A stretch of DNA of 64,000 nt from Lacisediminihabitans sp046156175. Lineage in GTDB: Bacteria > Actinomycetota > Actinomycetes > Actinomycetales > Microbacteriaceae. Shown here piece after piece: positions 35,939 through 43,762 of this stretch. Every line of letters begins with the position of its first letter. The first letter of the stretch is position 1. The notes under the pieces were generated by a model. The model saw nothing but the letters and a program-made list of their open reading frames with translations. It was not told the DNA's origin and did no database searches. Location: the NCBI RefSeq assembly GCF_046156175.1, contig NZ_JAYLVL010000001.1, positions 310,001 to 374,000 on the forward strand, in the 5' to 3' direction. A program made the translations under genes and the position numbers.

Positions 35939-36898
35939 TCAGGCCAGGTAGGAATGCAGGTCCTCGCTGCGCAGGCGCTTGAGGCTGCGGGTCTCCAACT
36001 GGCGTACGCGCTCCCGGGTGATGCCGTACAGCTCCCCCACCTCATCGAGGGTCAGAGCCTGGCGGCCCTCCAGGCCGAACCGCAGGCGGAGCACCGTGGC
36101 ATCTCGAGGCGGCAGCGCGTCCAGCTTGCGCCGGATGTCGTCATGCCGAAGATCGAGCTCGACCGACTCGTGCGGTTCCGGAGTGTCGGTGTCTTCGATG
36201 AGGTCTCCGAGCTCGGTGGTGCCGTCGTCGCCGATCGGGATGCCGAACGAGATGGTGTCGTGATCGGACTTCGCCAGCTTGATCACCTCGGCCACAGTCA
36301 CCTGTGCGGAGTCTGCGACCTCTTCGATGGTCGGCGTGCGGCCGAGTTCGTTCATGAGGTCGCGGCGCACTCGATCCAGCTTGTCCATCTTCTCGACGGT
36401 GTGCACCGGGATGCGGATGATGCGGCTCGAGTCGGCGATGCCCCGCAGGATGGACTGGCGGATCCACCACGTGGCGTAGGTGGAGAACTTGTTTCCGATC
36501 GCGTAGTCGAACTTCTCCACGGCCCGCACCAGGCCGAGATTGCCCTCCTGGATGACGTCCATGATCGGCAGGCCGCGGCCCGCATACCGCTTGGCGATAC
36601 TCACCACAAGGCGGAGGTTTGCGCAAACGAACTGTTGGTACGCCGCGTCGCCGTCGCGGGAGAGCCACAGCAGTTCGCGCTTCGCTTTGCCATCGAATTC
36701 CGGATGCTGGGCGAGGCGTTCTCCGGCGAGGACACCCACCTCGATGCGACGGGCGAGACTCACTTCCTCGTCTGCGGTGAGGAGCTGCGCACGCCCGATG
36801 CGCTGAAGATAGTCGCGAAGAGGATCGATGGAAACCTGCGCCGCACCTCGGGGGGATTCGAGGGTGGACTCTTCGTTCTCATAGGCGCTGATCGTCAT
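35939..36898 (-). CDS. sigB: RNA polymerase sigma factor, SigB/group 2 type
   Basis: A 319-aa sigma-70 family protein. Region 1.2 is DPLRDYLQRIGRAQLLTADEEVSLA. Region 2 contains NLRLVVSIAKRYAGRGLPIMD and the -10-binding EKFDYAIGNKFSTYATWWIRQ. Region 3 is GRTPTIEEVA, and region 4 ends with the helix-turn-helix LTLDEVGELYGITRERVRQLE. It lacks the long N-terminal region 1.1 of the primary factor, so it is a group-2 (SigB/HrdD-like) alternative factor, usually linked to stationary phase or stress. AAAGGGG lies 7 nt before the ATG. Confidence 0.93.
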   Translation of the reverse strand: MTISAYENEESTLESPRGAAQVSIDPLRDYLQRIGRAQLLTADEEVSLARRIEVGVLAGERLAQHPEFDGKAKRELLWLSRDGDAAYQQFVCANLRLVVSIAKRYAGRGLPIMDVIQEGNLGLVRAVEKFDYAIGNKFSTYATWWIRQSILRGIADSSRIIRIPVHTVEKMDKLDRVRRDLMNELGRTPTIEEVADSAQVTVAEVIKLAKSDHDTISFGIPIGDDGTTELGDLIEDTDTPEPHESVELDLRHDDIRRKLDALPPRDATVLRLRFGLEGRQALTLDEVGELYGITRERVRQLETRSLKRLRSEDLHSYLA

Positions 36899-37098
36899 GA
36901 CTTGACCCCTTTATTGGTTACATTCAGCGTATGGGACTGCAGAATTTCGAGCCCAGGGCTTGACACTGACTGGCCGGAGGCGCTACCACTCGATCGATCA
37001 GTCGCACCCAGCTTTCCGACCGTCACGCAGGCCGCTCTGGTAGCGTCAACGCTGTTTCTCCGGGCACGTCCTGGTCGGTCCCGGTGAAGACGCCCCCT

Positions 37099-37788
37099 AT
37101 GACCATTCCCCGCCAGCCTCTCCCCTCTCGACGCGCCGCACTGCGGCCGCGCCGACCGTCGCGAGCCCCGAGGCGGTCGCGACTCGCCGTGGGAGCATCC
37201 CTCGGTGCGCTCTCGCTGATCGCCGTCTTCGCGATCGCGCCGCCCGCAACACCGGATGCGGCCGGCCAGCTCGCGGTCTACATCTCGGAACATCCGCAGA
37301 CCCTCCGCGTCTCGGATCGCGTTTCACTGCAGGACGGTTCCCGCGACGGCTATTCGGCCACTGCGGGAGTCGAATCCCTGGCGGCCAGCGGCACCAACTA
37401 CTCCTGGGCGAAGCTCGTGATGCTCTCCGGCGGCTGGCCGCAATCCGAGGCGAATGTCACCGTGATGGTGCGCTGGATGCGCCAGGAGAACGGCACCGCA
37501 AGCTGGTGGAACCGCAACAACCCGCTGAACAACGGGTACGGCTCCGGCGGCGGAAGCGGACTGGGAAGCTACGACACCCTGGTGACCGCCGCCCAGAAGG
37601 CCGCTCAAAACTTGCAGCGCAACCCATCGTTCGCCACGATCGTCGCCGCTTTCGCCGTGTCCGCCCCCACCAACATCACCGAACAGGCGATCTGGGCCTC
37701 CCCCTGGGCCTCAAGCCACTATGGCAACGGATCGCGCTGGCACACCTCCTCGGTTCCGGAGGTTGCGGCACCAGCAAGCGCCTGGTGA
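37099..37788 (+). CDS. Secreted or membrane-anchored protein with WWNRNNPLNN domain
   Basis: A 229-aa protein (234 aa if an in-frame GTG at 37084 is used). The N-terminus is very basic (RRAALRPRRPSRAPRRSR), followed by a hydrophobic segment (LAVGASLGALSLIAVFAIAPP), so it is exported or anchored. The outer domain has VRWMRQENGTASWWNRNNPL, LGSYDTLVTAAQKAAQNLQ and IWASPWASSHYGNGSRWH. This suggests a lysozyme- or glucosaminidase-like fold, as in actinobacterial and phage wall-active proteins, but no catalytic residue can be named. It is divergent from sigB and ends at a strong hairpin. Confidence 0.7.
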   Translation: MTIPRQPLPSRRAALRPRRPSRAPRRSRLAVGASLGALSLIAVFAIAPPATPDAAGQLAVYISEHPQTLRVSDRVSLQDGSRDGYSATAGVESLAASGTNYSWAKLVMLSGGWPQSEANVTVMVRWMRQENGTASWWNRNNPLNNGYGSGGGSGLGSYDTLVTAAQKAAQNLQRNPSFATIVAAFAVSAPTNITEQAIWASPWASSHYGNGSRWHTSSVPEVAAPASAW

Positions 37789-37802
37789 ACTCGGCCTACG
37801 AC

Positions 37803-37832
37803 GAAGGCCCCGGTCTCCCGACCGGGGCCTTC
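37803..37832. terminator. Bidirectional intrinsic terminator
   Basis: A perfect 13-bp stem (GAAGGCCCCGGTC / GACCGGGGCCTTC) with a TCCC loop, 15 bp after the secreted-protein gene and 20 bp before the end of the convergent oxygenase-like gene. It should serve both. Confidence 0.85.
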
Positions 37833-37851
37833 ATTCAGAGTGGTGCGGCGA

Positions 37852-38637
37852 TCAGGCTTCGCTCATCGCCGTCTTCTCGGCCTGGCCCTTTGCCGCATAG
37901 TAGGCCGCGCGCGCCGCGATGCGACGGGCCTGCTCGGCCTGGCCGGCATCCAGCACGTCCTGGGGCACCTCGACGTTCGGCACGCGGCTCACACCGTTGT
38001 GCTTCTCGATGTAGGCGTCGAGCTCGGGGCCGGACTCCCACGACGTGATGAGGCAGTAGCGGGGCTCGGTGCCGACATGGGTGGCGGCGTGCCAGAGGCG
38101 CTGGGTGTCGATGATCAGCTGCGCACCGGCGGGCAGGGCGATGCGGTATTCGACGCTCGGGTCGGTGCGGTTCTCGCGCAGCACGAAATAGCTGTCTTTG
38201 TCGTCGGTGAGGTTGAAGAATCCGCGAACGACCCAGCCGGTGCCATCCGGGTTGAGACGGTTGTTGTCGTCCTGGTGCAGGTTGTAGAGGGTGTCTGAGT
38301 ACTCGTTCGGCTGCAGCTCGATCACGCGGCAACGACCGACGTTCGCGCCCGGCTCCTGCGCCCGACGCACGAGATTCGGCGCCTTCTCGACCTGGGACGG
38401 GATCCAGACGCCGTCCTTGTCGGTGCGCGGCGGCTTGTGGTTCCAGAACCCGTTGACCTCGATTTCGCCCTTCGCGCTGGCGAGGGGGGCGAACTGGGTC
38501 TCCCCGGACGACTTCCAGTCGACGTACTCGATATCGCGCCACTCCTGCGGGTCGAGTTCTTGGTTATAGCGGTCGAGGACGACGTAGCCGGTCTCTTCGA
38601 GCGCGGCGGATTTGATGTAACCCATGATGCGAATCAT
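37852..38637 (-). CDS. Putative Fe(II)/2-oxoglutarate-type dioxygenase behind an iron box
   Basis: A 261-aa cytoplasmic protein. LYNLHQDDNNRLN, RLWHAATHVG and RYCLITSWES provide a His-x-Asp...His pattern plus a distal Arg, the arrangement of non-haem Fe(II)/2-oxoglutarate oxygenases. The family is not one I can name, so the fold assignment is an inference. The Ala/Lys-rich C-terminus (RRIAARAAYYAAKGQAEK) is helical. The start is MIRIMGYIK at 38637 or the internal ATG at 38625; Shine-Dalgarno spacing is poor for both. A DtxR/IdeR-like palindrome lies 41 bp upstream, so the gene is probably switched on by iron shortage. Confidence 0.6.
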   Translation of the reverse strand: MIRIMGYIKSAALEETGYVVLDRYNQELDPQEWRDIEYVDWKSSGETQFAPLASAKGEIEVNGFWNHKPPRTDKDGVWIPSQVEKAPNLVRRAQEPGANVGRCRVIELQPNEYSDTLYNLHQDDNNRLNPDGTGWVVRGFFNLTDDKDSYFVLRENRTDPSVEYRIALPAGAQLIIDTQRLWHAATHVGTEPRYCLITSWESGPELDAYIEKHNGVSRVPNVEVPQDVLDAGQAEQARRIAARAAYYAAKGQAEKTAMSEA

Positions 38638-38677
38638 GACCTTTCGTAAGGGGCCAGCACGTTTTAACAGGCCCAAC

Positions 38678-38691
38678 TTAGGTAAGCCTAA
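38678..38691 (-). promoter_or_regulatory. IdeR/DtxR-type iron box
   Basis: TTAGGTAAGCCTAA, with arms TTAGG/CCTAA around TAAG, matches the core of the iron-repressor consensus. It is 41-54 bp upstream of the dioxygenase-like gene. On that strand it overlaps a candidate -35 (TTAGGC), 18 bp from a TTAAAA -10, so iron-loaded repressor would block transcription. Confidence 0.7.
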
Positions 38692-38733
38692 CATTCGACG
38701 CCCTGTCAGCCTCGAGCCCCGCCGAGGTGCGAA

Positions 38734-38739
38734 TAAACT
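38734..38739 (+). promoter_or_regulatory. -10 box upstream of the DUF262 gene
   Basis: TAAACT ends 10 nt before the ATG at 38750, leaving a leader of about three bases and no room for a ribosome binding site. Confidence 0.4.
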
Positions 38740-38749
38740 GGGCGCAACC

Positions 38750-40768
38750 ATGGGTACTGCCACGAATATCGAAGCCACCGCTGTCAATACGATCGCCTGG
38801 CTCTCCGCCGAGCACACCACCATCGTCGTACCGGTGTACCAACGCCAGTACCGCTGGGATATCGGCGCCTGCGAACAATTGCTCACCGACATCCGAGCGG
38901 TGGCCGACTCCGACGATCGGCACATGCATTTCATCGGGTCGATCCTGTCTTCGGCGAGCACCGAGGGCAGCGCAGCCGAACTCGTGCTGATCGACGGCCA
39001 GCAGCGAATCACGACGCTCATGCTGCTGGTCGCGGCACTGCACCACAGTGTGCTGAACGACCCGACGCTCTCCGCAGACCCCTCGCTCTCCGCCGATCTC
39101 GAGAGAGTGCTCGTGCGGGACGCACAGCGCGAGCGCACCAAACTCCGTCCGCACCGCGCCTGGGCCGCGACCTTCGAGAGCGTCATCCTCGACCGGCGGC
39201 TGGACGATGCCGACCCTCGCGACTCCCGCTTCGACGACAACTACGCGTTCTTCCGCAGCCAGGTGCCCGCGTCGGAGGTCGCGCTCATCTGGAGCGGCCT
39301 GCAGCGCCTCGAACACGTCGCCATCACTCTCGGGGAGGATGCGAACGCCCAACAGATCTTCGAGAGCCTCAACTCCACCGGCGAGCCCCTGCGTGATCAC
39401 GAGCTGATTCACAATTACGTGTTGATGGGCCTGTCGCACTCGGAGCAGAGCGAAATCGAAGACTCGTTCTGGGTGCCGATCGAGCACAACACCGGCGATG
39501 CCATAGCCGGCTTCTGGCGGCACTATCTGGTGATGACGACCGGGCGCGAGGTCGACACGACGGGCGGCCGCGGTGTCTATGACGCCTTCCGGCAGCGCTT
39601 CCCCCGCCTCGATCTCGATGCCCTTCGCGCGCACGCCGCGGAGTGGAGGGAGTACTCCGAGATCTACCGGATCCTGCTCCAACCGGCGCTGGCCGGCGAT
39701 GCCGAACTCACCCGCCAGCTCGAATTCACCAACACCTTCGGCCGAGGGATGTACCCGCTGGTGATGCGCGCGTACCGGGACCACCTGAACGGCGGGCCGG
39801 GCACGACCCTCGTGGCCACCCTGGAACTGGTGCAATCTCTCCTCCTTCGGCGCACGATCGTCGGCCTGGACAACGACAGGCTGGTCGGGCGACTGTGTCG
39901 GGCCGGAGAGGCCGGTACGGACGCTCTTGCCAACGCCATCGCCCGGATCACCCCATCCGACGCCCGGGTTCGTGTGGCGCTCAAGTACGGAGACCTTCCG
40001 CACGCGGGCTACGTTCTCGCGCGTTTGGCCGGTGTCGACGGCTCGCTCGACCTGGATGTCGATCACGTCTTTCCGCTCGCTCCCGCCGACAGCTGGAGCG
40101 GAGACGGCATCCGCGAATGGGCGGAATACAGCGATGACGAGCAGAACAGCCATCGCGCTCTGGCGCAGACCCTCGGCAACCTTGCGCTGCTGGAGGCGCC
40201 GTTGGCGGAGCGGGCGCTGGACGCATCCTTCCCCGCAAAACGGCACCTGTTCGCGCGGAGCGCGATCCCGCAGACCCGCACCCTCGCCGACGGTCAGGCC
40301 TGGGGAACCGCCGCCATCGGCGAGCGAACAGCAAGACTGACCATCGATTTCCTCACCATCTGGGCCCGCCCGACGGCCGCAGGCATCGACGACGACGGCC
40401 TCACCCCGATCCTCGACGCACAACGCCGTCGCGGATGGCCGCGCGGCTGGCAGCGTGAGTTCGAGTACGTGGAGTACCGCGGAGAGCACTGGGAGGTCTA
40501 CGACGTCAAGGCTCTCTTCAATCGCATCTTCAAGCGCCTCTGGGCGGATGCTCGGGCCGATGTCGTCGCCTTCAGCACCCGTCGCGGCGGCCCGATCTTC
40601 GATGCCCAGGCGTGGAACGGCCAGTGGGACGCGCTGGACGAGTCCAACTTCCTTTACATGGGCTGGGACTCGAAGTACATGCTCACCGCCGTGCAGGGGG
40701 TGCTCGAGGAGTCGGACATCGCCTCCGAGGTGTTCGTCAAGTACTCCTACATCGGGGATGCGATGTGA
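38750..40768 (+). CDS. DUF262/DUF1524 (GmrSD-like) protein
   Basis: A 672-aa single-chain protein of the GmrSD type. The N-terminal DUF262 domain has VVPVYQRQYRW (27-36) and LVLIDGQQRITTL (78-90), the ParB-like nucleotide-binding and hydrolysis motifs, and later FESLNSTGEPL. The C-terminal DUF1524 domain has an HNH-like DVDHVFPLAP (about 433-442) and the LGNLALLE signature. Related proteins (GmrSD, SspE, BrxU) are modification-dependent or phosphorothioate-sensing nucleases that defend against phage. No methylase, dnd/ssp or other defence partner is present in this window. The SGNH hydrolase gene overlaps its end by 4 bp. Confidence 0.88.
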   Translation: MGTATNIEATAVNTIAWLSAEHTTIVVPVYQRQYRWDIGACEQLLTDIRAVADSDDRHMHFIGSILSSASTEGSAAELVLIDGQQRITTLMLLVAALHHSVLNDPTLSADPSLSADLERVLVRDAQRERTKLRPHRAWAATFESVILDRRLDDADPRDSRFDDNYAFFRSQVPASEVALIWSGLQRLEHVAITLGEDANAQQIFESLNSTGEPLRDHELIHNYVLMGLSHSEQSEIEDSFWVPIEHNTGDAIAGFWRHYLVMTTGREVDTTGGRGVYDAFRQRFPRLDLDALRAHAAEWREYSEIYRILLQPALAGDAELTRQLEFTNTFGRGMYPLVMRAYRDHLNGGPGTTLVATLELVQSLLLRRTIVGLDNDRLVGRLCRAGEAGTDALANAIARITPSDARVRVALKYGDLPHAGYVLARLAGVDGSLDLDVDHVFPLAPADSWSGDGIREWAEYSDDEQNSHRALAQTLGNLALLEAPLAERALDASFPAKRHLFARSAIPQTRTLADGQAWGTAAIGERTARLTIDFLTIWARPTAAGIDDDGLTPILDAQRRRGWPRGWQREFEYVEYRGEHWEVYDVKALFNRIFKRLWADARADVVAFSTRRGGPIFDAQAWNGQWDALDESNFLYMGWDSKYMLTAVQGVLEESDIASEVFVKYSYIGDAM

Positions 40769-41940
40769 GGAGTGTCATCACTCTTGTTCTCGCGGTTTCG
40801 CTGTCACTGTCACTGTCACTGTCGCTCTCGGTCGCCGATCCCGCCCACGGAGCATCCCTCTCCGGAGGAGAGCAGCAGAGCACGCACGGACTCGAGTACG
40901 TCGCGCTGGGAGACTCCTTCTCATCGGGACTCGGACTCCCGGACCCGGTCAGCGACTCGCCGTCGTTCTGCCACCGGTCCGCCATCAACTTCCCCCACCG
41001 GGTGGCCCGGACGCTGGGATTGACGCTGAAGGATGCGACCTGCGCGGGCGCCACCACCTCGAACGTGATCTCGTCCCCACTGAAATACGGCAAGGGCAGC
41101 TCGCCGCCACAGAGCGGTTCGCTCAGTTCCCGCACAGCAGTGGTCACCATCACCATCGGAGGCAACGACCTCGGTTTCGTCGATGCGACCAAATCGTGCG
41201 TCGCGCTCGGACGTGAGGGGCCGCTGCTTCTCGCCAAGGCACCCGATTGTCGATCCCTCTTCGTCCACGACGGTGCCGATGAGCTGTCACAGCGGATCGA
41301 TTCCGCGGTGGTGCACGGCACGGACGCCTACCCGAGCGGCCTGGAGAAGACCTTTGCGACCATCGCGAAGAAAGCGCCTCATGCTCGGGTCTTCGTCATC
41401 GGTTATCCGACGATCATGCCCGATCCCTCACACATCCCCGCCGGGGGCTGCTTCAACGCCAGACTCACCGGCACCGATCTCGCGGATGCTCACGCCGAGA
41501 ACATCTTCCCGTTCACCGACACCGACACGAGATACCTCAATTCCATCGAGCAGAAACTCGATGCCGCGACCGGTACTGCGGCTCGTGCCGCAGGCTTCAC
41601 CTACATCTCGCTGCTCCACAGCACGGCAGCGAACAGCGCGTGCGCCCCCGTGAAGGAACGGTTCCTCAACGGCGTCTCCATCGATCGCAGTTCCTCGGGC
41701 TCGGTGGTTCTCCGAGCCGGTAGCCTGCATCCCGACGATCTCGGAACGGCCTTCCTGGCGGATACCGTCGCACCAGAGATCGCCGCGGCGTTCCCCGCGA
41801 AGACCTCGAAGGCTCCCACCCCGGCAGCCTTCCCGGGGGCGCCGCTCTGGATCAGCGCGGCCGGAGTGCTCGTTCTCTCCCTGGCACTCATCGTGTTCGT
41901 GGGCCGGCGCAGACGACGGCGCACCACGCCGATGTCCTGA
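40765..41940 (+). CDS. Cell-surface SGNH/GDSL hydrolase
   Basis: A 391-aa exported esterase/lipase-like protein. The signal peptide (starting at GTG, overlapping the previous stop as GTGA) contains an unusual LSLSLSLSLS run. The mature domain has YVALGDSFSSG (block I nucleophile Ser), the Gly in CAGATTS, TIGGNDLGF (block III) and GSLHPDDLG (block V Asp/His). Several Cys pairs suggest disulfides. The C-terminus is a membrane helix (ISAAGVLVLSLALIVFV) followed by RRRRRR, so the enzyme stays anchored to the cell surface. It resembles actinobacterial SGNH lipases. The overlap implies translation coupled to the DUF262 gene. Confidence 0.88.
   Translation: MRSVITLVLAVSLSLSLSLSLSVADPAHGASLSGGEQQSTHGLEYVALGDSFSSGLGLPDPVSDSPSFCHRSAINFPHRVARTLGLTLKDATCAGATTSNVISSPLKYGKGSSPPQSGSLSSRTAVVTITIGGNDLGFVDATKSCVALGREGPLLLAKAPDCRSLFVHDGADELSQRIDSAVVHGTDAYPSGLEKTFATIAKKAPHARVFVIGYPTIMPDPSHIPAGGCFNARLTGTDLADAHAENIFPFTDTDTRYLNSIEQKLDAATGTAARAAGFTYISLLHSTAANSACAPVKERFLNGVSIDRSSSGSVVLRAGSLHPDDLGTAFLADTVAPEIAAAFPAKTSKAPTPAAFPGAPLWISAAGVLVLSLALIVFVGRRRRRRTTPMS
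40801..40824. repeat. CTGTCA hexanucleotide run in the signal-peptide region
   Basis: Three CTGTCA units and a CTGTCG variant encode alternating Leu-Ser in the signal peptide. Slippage by whole units would lengthen or shorten the hydrophobic core by two residues without a frameshift. Confidence 0.7.
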
Positions 41941-41987
41941 CGGCATTCCGAGAGACAGCGACGTCGAAAAGTACCCGACACTTTTAG

Positions 41988-42063
41988 TGGTGGGCCCTAC
42001 CGGGCTCGAACCGATGACATCCACGGTGTAAACGTGGCGCTCTACCAACTGAGCTAAAGGCCC
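41988..42063 (-). tRNA. tRNA-Val (anticodon UAC)
   Basis: A 76-nt cloverleaf on the minus strand: acceptor GGGCCTT pairs with AGGGCCC, the D-arm is TAGCTCAGTTGGTAGAGC, the anticodon loop reads TTTACAC (anticodon TAC), and the T-arm contains GGTTCGAGCCC. The CCA end is encoded. Downstream (41966-41985) a weak AAAAGT/ACTTTT hairpin may terminate the transcript. Confidence 0.96.
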
Positions 42064-42175
42064 GCAGTGCACGCCCGCGAGGGCGGCTGCGACGAATCAA
42101 TATCGTACAGGCATCCGGCTCGGCCGCGAACAGCGGAAGATGCTGCGCACTCCGGGGTTCGGAGCGGGAAGAGGC

Positions 42176-42649
42176 TCAGACAGTCACCGGGGAGAGTTCG
42201 GCAAGAGCCTCACGGTAGGCCGCGATCGAGCGCGCCTCACCCGGTGCCGTGACGAAGCTCGCGCGGATGATGCCGTTCACGTCGATGAGGAAGCTCGCTC
42301 GATTCGCGAAGCCCTTTTCGGGCAGGAAGACCCCGTATTCCTTCGCGACGCCTCCGTGCGGCCAGAAGTCGGCCAGCAGGTTGAAGTCGTAACCATCAGC
42401 TTCGGCGAAGGCGCGAAGGGTGGCCTTCGAGTCGACGGAAACCCCGAGGAGTTCGATGCTCTTATCGCTGAAGAGCGAGAGGTTGTCTCTCAACTCGCAG
42501 AGCTCGCTCGTGCAGGTGCTCGAGAACGCGAGAGGGAAGAAGACCAGCGCGACCGGCTTCTTGTGCCGGAAGTCGCTCAGCCTGACGTGCTCCCCGAATT
42601 GGTTGGGGAGTTCGAAGTCGGGGGCCAGGGTGTCGTTTTCCAGAGCCAT
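42176..42649 (-). CDS. Peroxiredoxin (AhpE/BCP type)
   Basis: A 157-aa thioredoxin-fold peroxidase reducing hydroperoxides. The peroxidatic site is ALVFFPLAFSSTCTSELCELRD (split here into FFPLAFSSTC and TSELCELRD): the Pro-x(3)-Ser/Thr-x(2)-Cys motif, with a second Cys five residues later that could resolve. The conserved Arg is in GFANRASFLID. The size fits the one-Cys AhpE group. Oriented leftward, with the aldose-1-epimerase-like gene upstream of it. Confidence 0.9.
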   Translation of the reverse strand: MALENDTLAPDFELPNQFGEHVRLSDFRHKKPVALVFFPLAFSSTCTSELCELRDNLSLFSDKSIELLGVSVDSKATLRAFAEADGYDFNLLADFWPHGGVAKEYGVFLPEKGFANRASFLIDVNGIIRASFVTAPGEARSIAAYREALAELSPVTV

Positions 42650-42727
42650 GTGAAGTTCCTATTCTCCGGAAGATATGAACATCCGGTAAACACGATTGGC
42701 AAGCATACGCCCGGTGAGGGTGGAGTC

Positions 42728-43603
42728 CTAAGGCGCAGGCTGCTCGATCGTGACGCTGTAGGTGAACTTGCGGCTCCCATCCGGCTCGAGCACGAACTGG
42801 TGTGGTTTCTCGCTGTACTCACCGGAGAAGCCCTGGGCGGCCGTCATGCCGAACCACGGTTCGATGCAGACGAACTCCCCCGGCGCCTTCGACCAGACTC
42901 CGAGGATCGGGAAATCGGGGAACGAGACGACGATGCAGGGTGCTCCCGGTGCCGAGTAACGCACCGACCGACTGGCCAGTTGGTCGAAGATGACCGCGTC
43001 TGCGACGAACAGTGCATCGTCGAGCGCGAGGGTGTCGCCCACCACGGGCGTCGGCTGCGAGTCGACCAACGCGAGCCCGTCCACGATGCGGCGGATGGGA
43101 GCAGGTTCCGGCTTCGCGAACTCGATCACGTGGGTGTCCCGAGCGATGCCCTCCACCAGTGGCCAGACGAAGGCGGGGTGCTCCCCGAGCGATGCCGAGA
43201 ATGGCACGCTGTCGGTGTTCGTGACAGTCGTCGTGACAGTGAGCGTCGCCTCCGACACCGAATAGAGAACTGCGAGACGGAAACGGAAGGGGAACTTCTC
43301 CCTCGTCTCCGGCGAATCGACGAGCGTGAACAGAATCGAGCGCCCATCGGCATCCGATGCCTCGAAGCTCTGGTCGCGGGCGAAGCCGTGTTGTCCGATC
43401 GGGTAGCTCACGCCCTCGTAGTGCAAGATCCCGCCCGGCATCTGCCCGATGATGGGGAACAGGATGGGCGCGCGCCGCTTCCAGACGGACCGCCCCTGCC
43501 AGAGCAACTCCCGGCCGGCTCTGTCGACAAGGGACGACAGCTCGGCTCCCACCTCGTCGATGGTGATCCGGAGGCTGCCGCTGTCGATCGTGTGGAGGAC
43601 CAT
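42728..43603 (-). CDS. Aldose 1-epimerase family protein
   Basis: A 291-aa galactose-mutarotase-like beta-sandwich protein of the LacX/YeaD-like branch. Diagnostic pieces are GAELSSLVDRAGRELLWQG, APILFPIIGQMPGG, GQHGFARDQSF (catalytic His), SLGEHPAFVWPL (second His) and VCIEPWFGMTAAQGF (catalytic Glu). It interconverts sugar anomers; the exact sugar is unknown. The start at MVLHTIDSG (43603) is supported by TAGCGT exactly 7 nt upstream on this strand, a leaderless pattern. Divergent from aceE. Confidence 0.88.
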   Translation of the reverse strand: MVLHTIDSGSLRITIDEVGAELSSLVDRAGRELLWQGRSVWKRRAPILFPIIGQMPGGILHYEGVSYPIGQHGFARDQSFEASDADGRSILFTLVDSPETREKFPFRFRLAVLYSVSEATLTVTTTVTNTDSVPFSASLGEHPAFVWPLVEGIARDTHVIEFAKPEPAPIRRIVDGLALVDSQPTPVVGDTLALDDALFVADAVIFDQLASRSVRYSAPGAPCIVVSFPDFPILGVWSKAPGEFVCIEPWFGMTAAQGFSGEYSEKPHQFVLEPDGSRKFTYSVTIEQPAP

Positions 43604-43610
43604 GGCTGAG

Positions 43611-43616
43611 ACGCTA
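43611..43616 (-). promoter_or_regulatory. -10 box of leaderless aldose-epimerase gene
   Basis: TAGCGT on the minus strand ends 7 nt before the ATG at 43603. Confidence 0.45.
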
Positions 43617-43762
43617 CCCGTGCTGGGCAAGTCCGCACCATGCGCAGGACGCGTCGCCAGCGAGAACTAGACTCGATACGGCCCTTCATCCCGGCGACGG
43701 TCGCAACCCGATCGTCACCGCCAGGGTCACGGATTGTCCACGGAAAAGATGCGAGGTCGACG

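Noticed and set aside
38678..40489. 603-codon open frame antisense to the DUF262 gene
   Set aside because: A shadow of the real gene; the plus strand carries recognised DUF262 and DUF1524 motifs.
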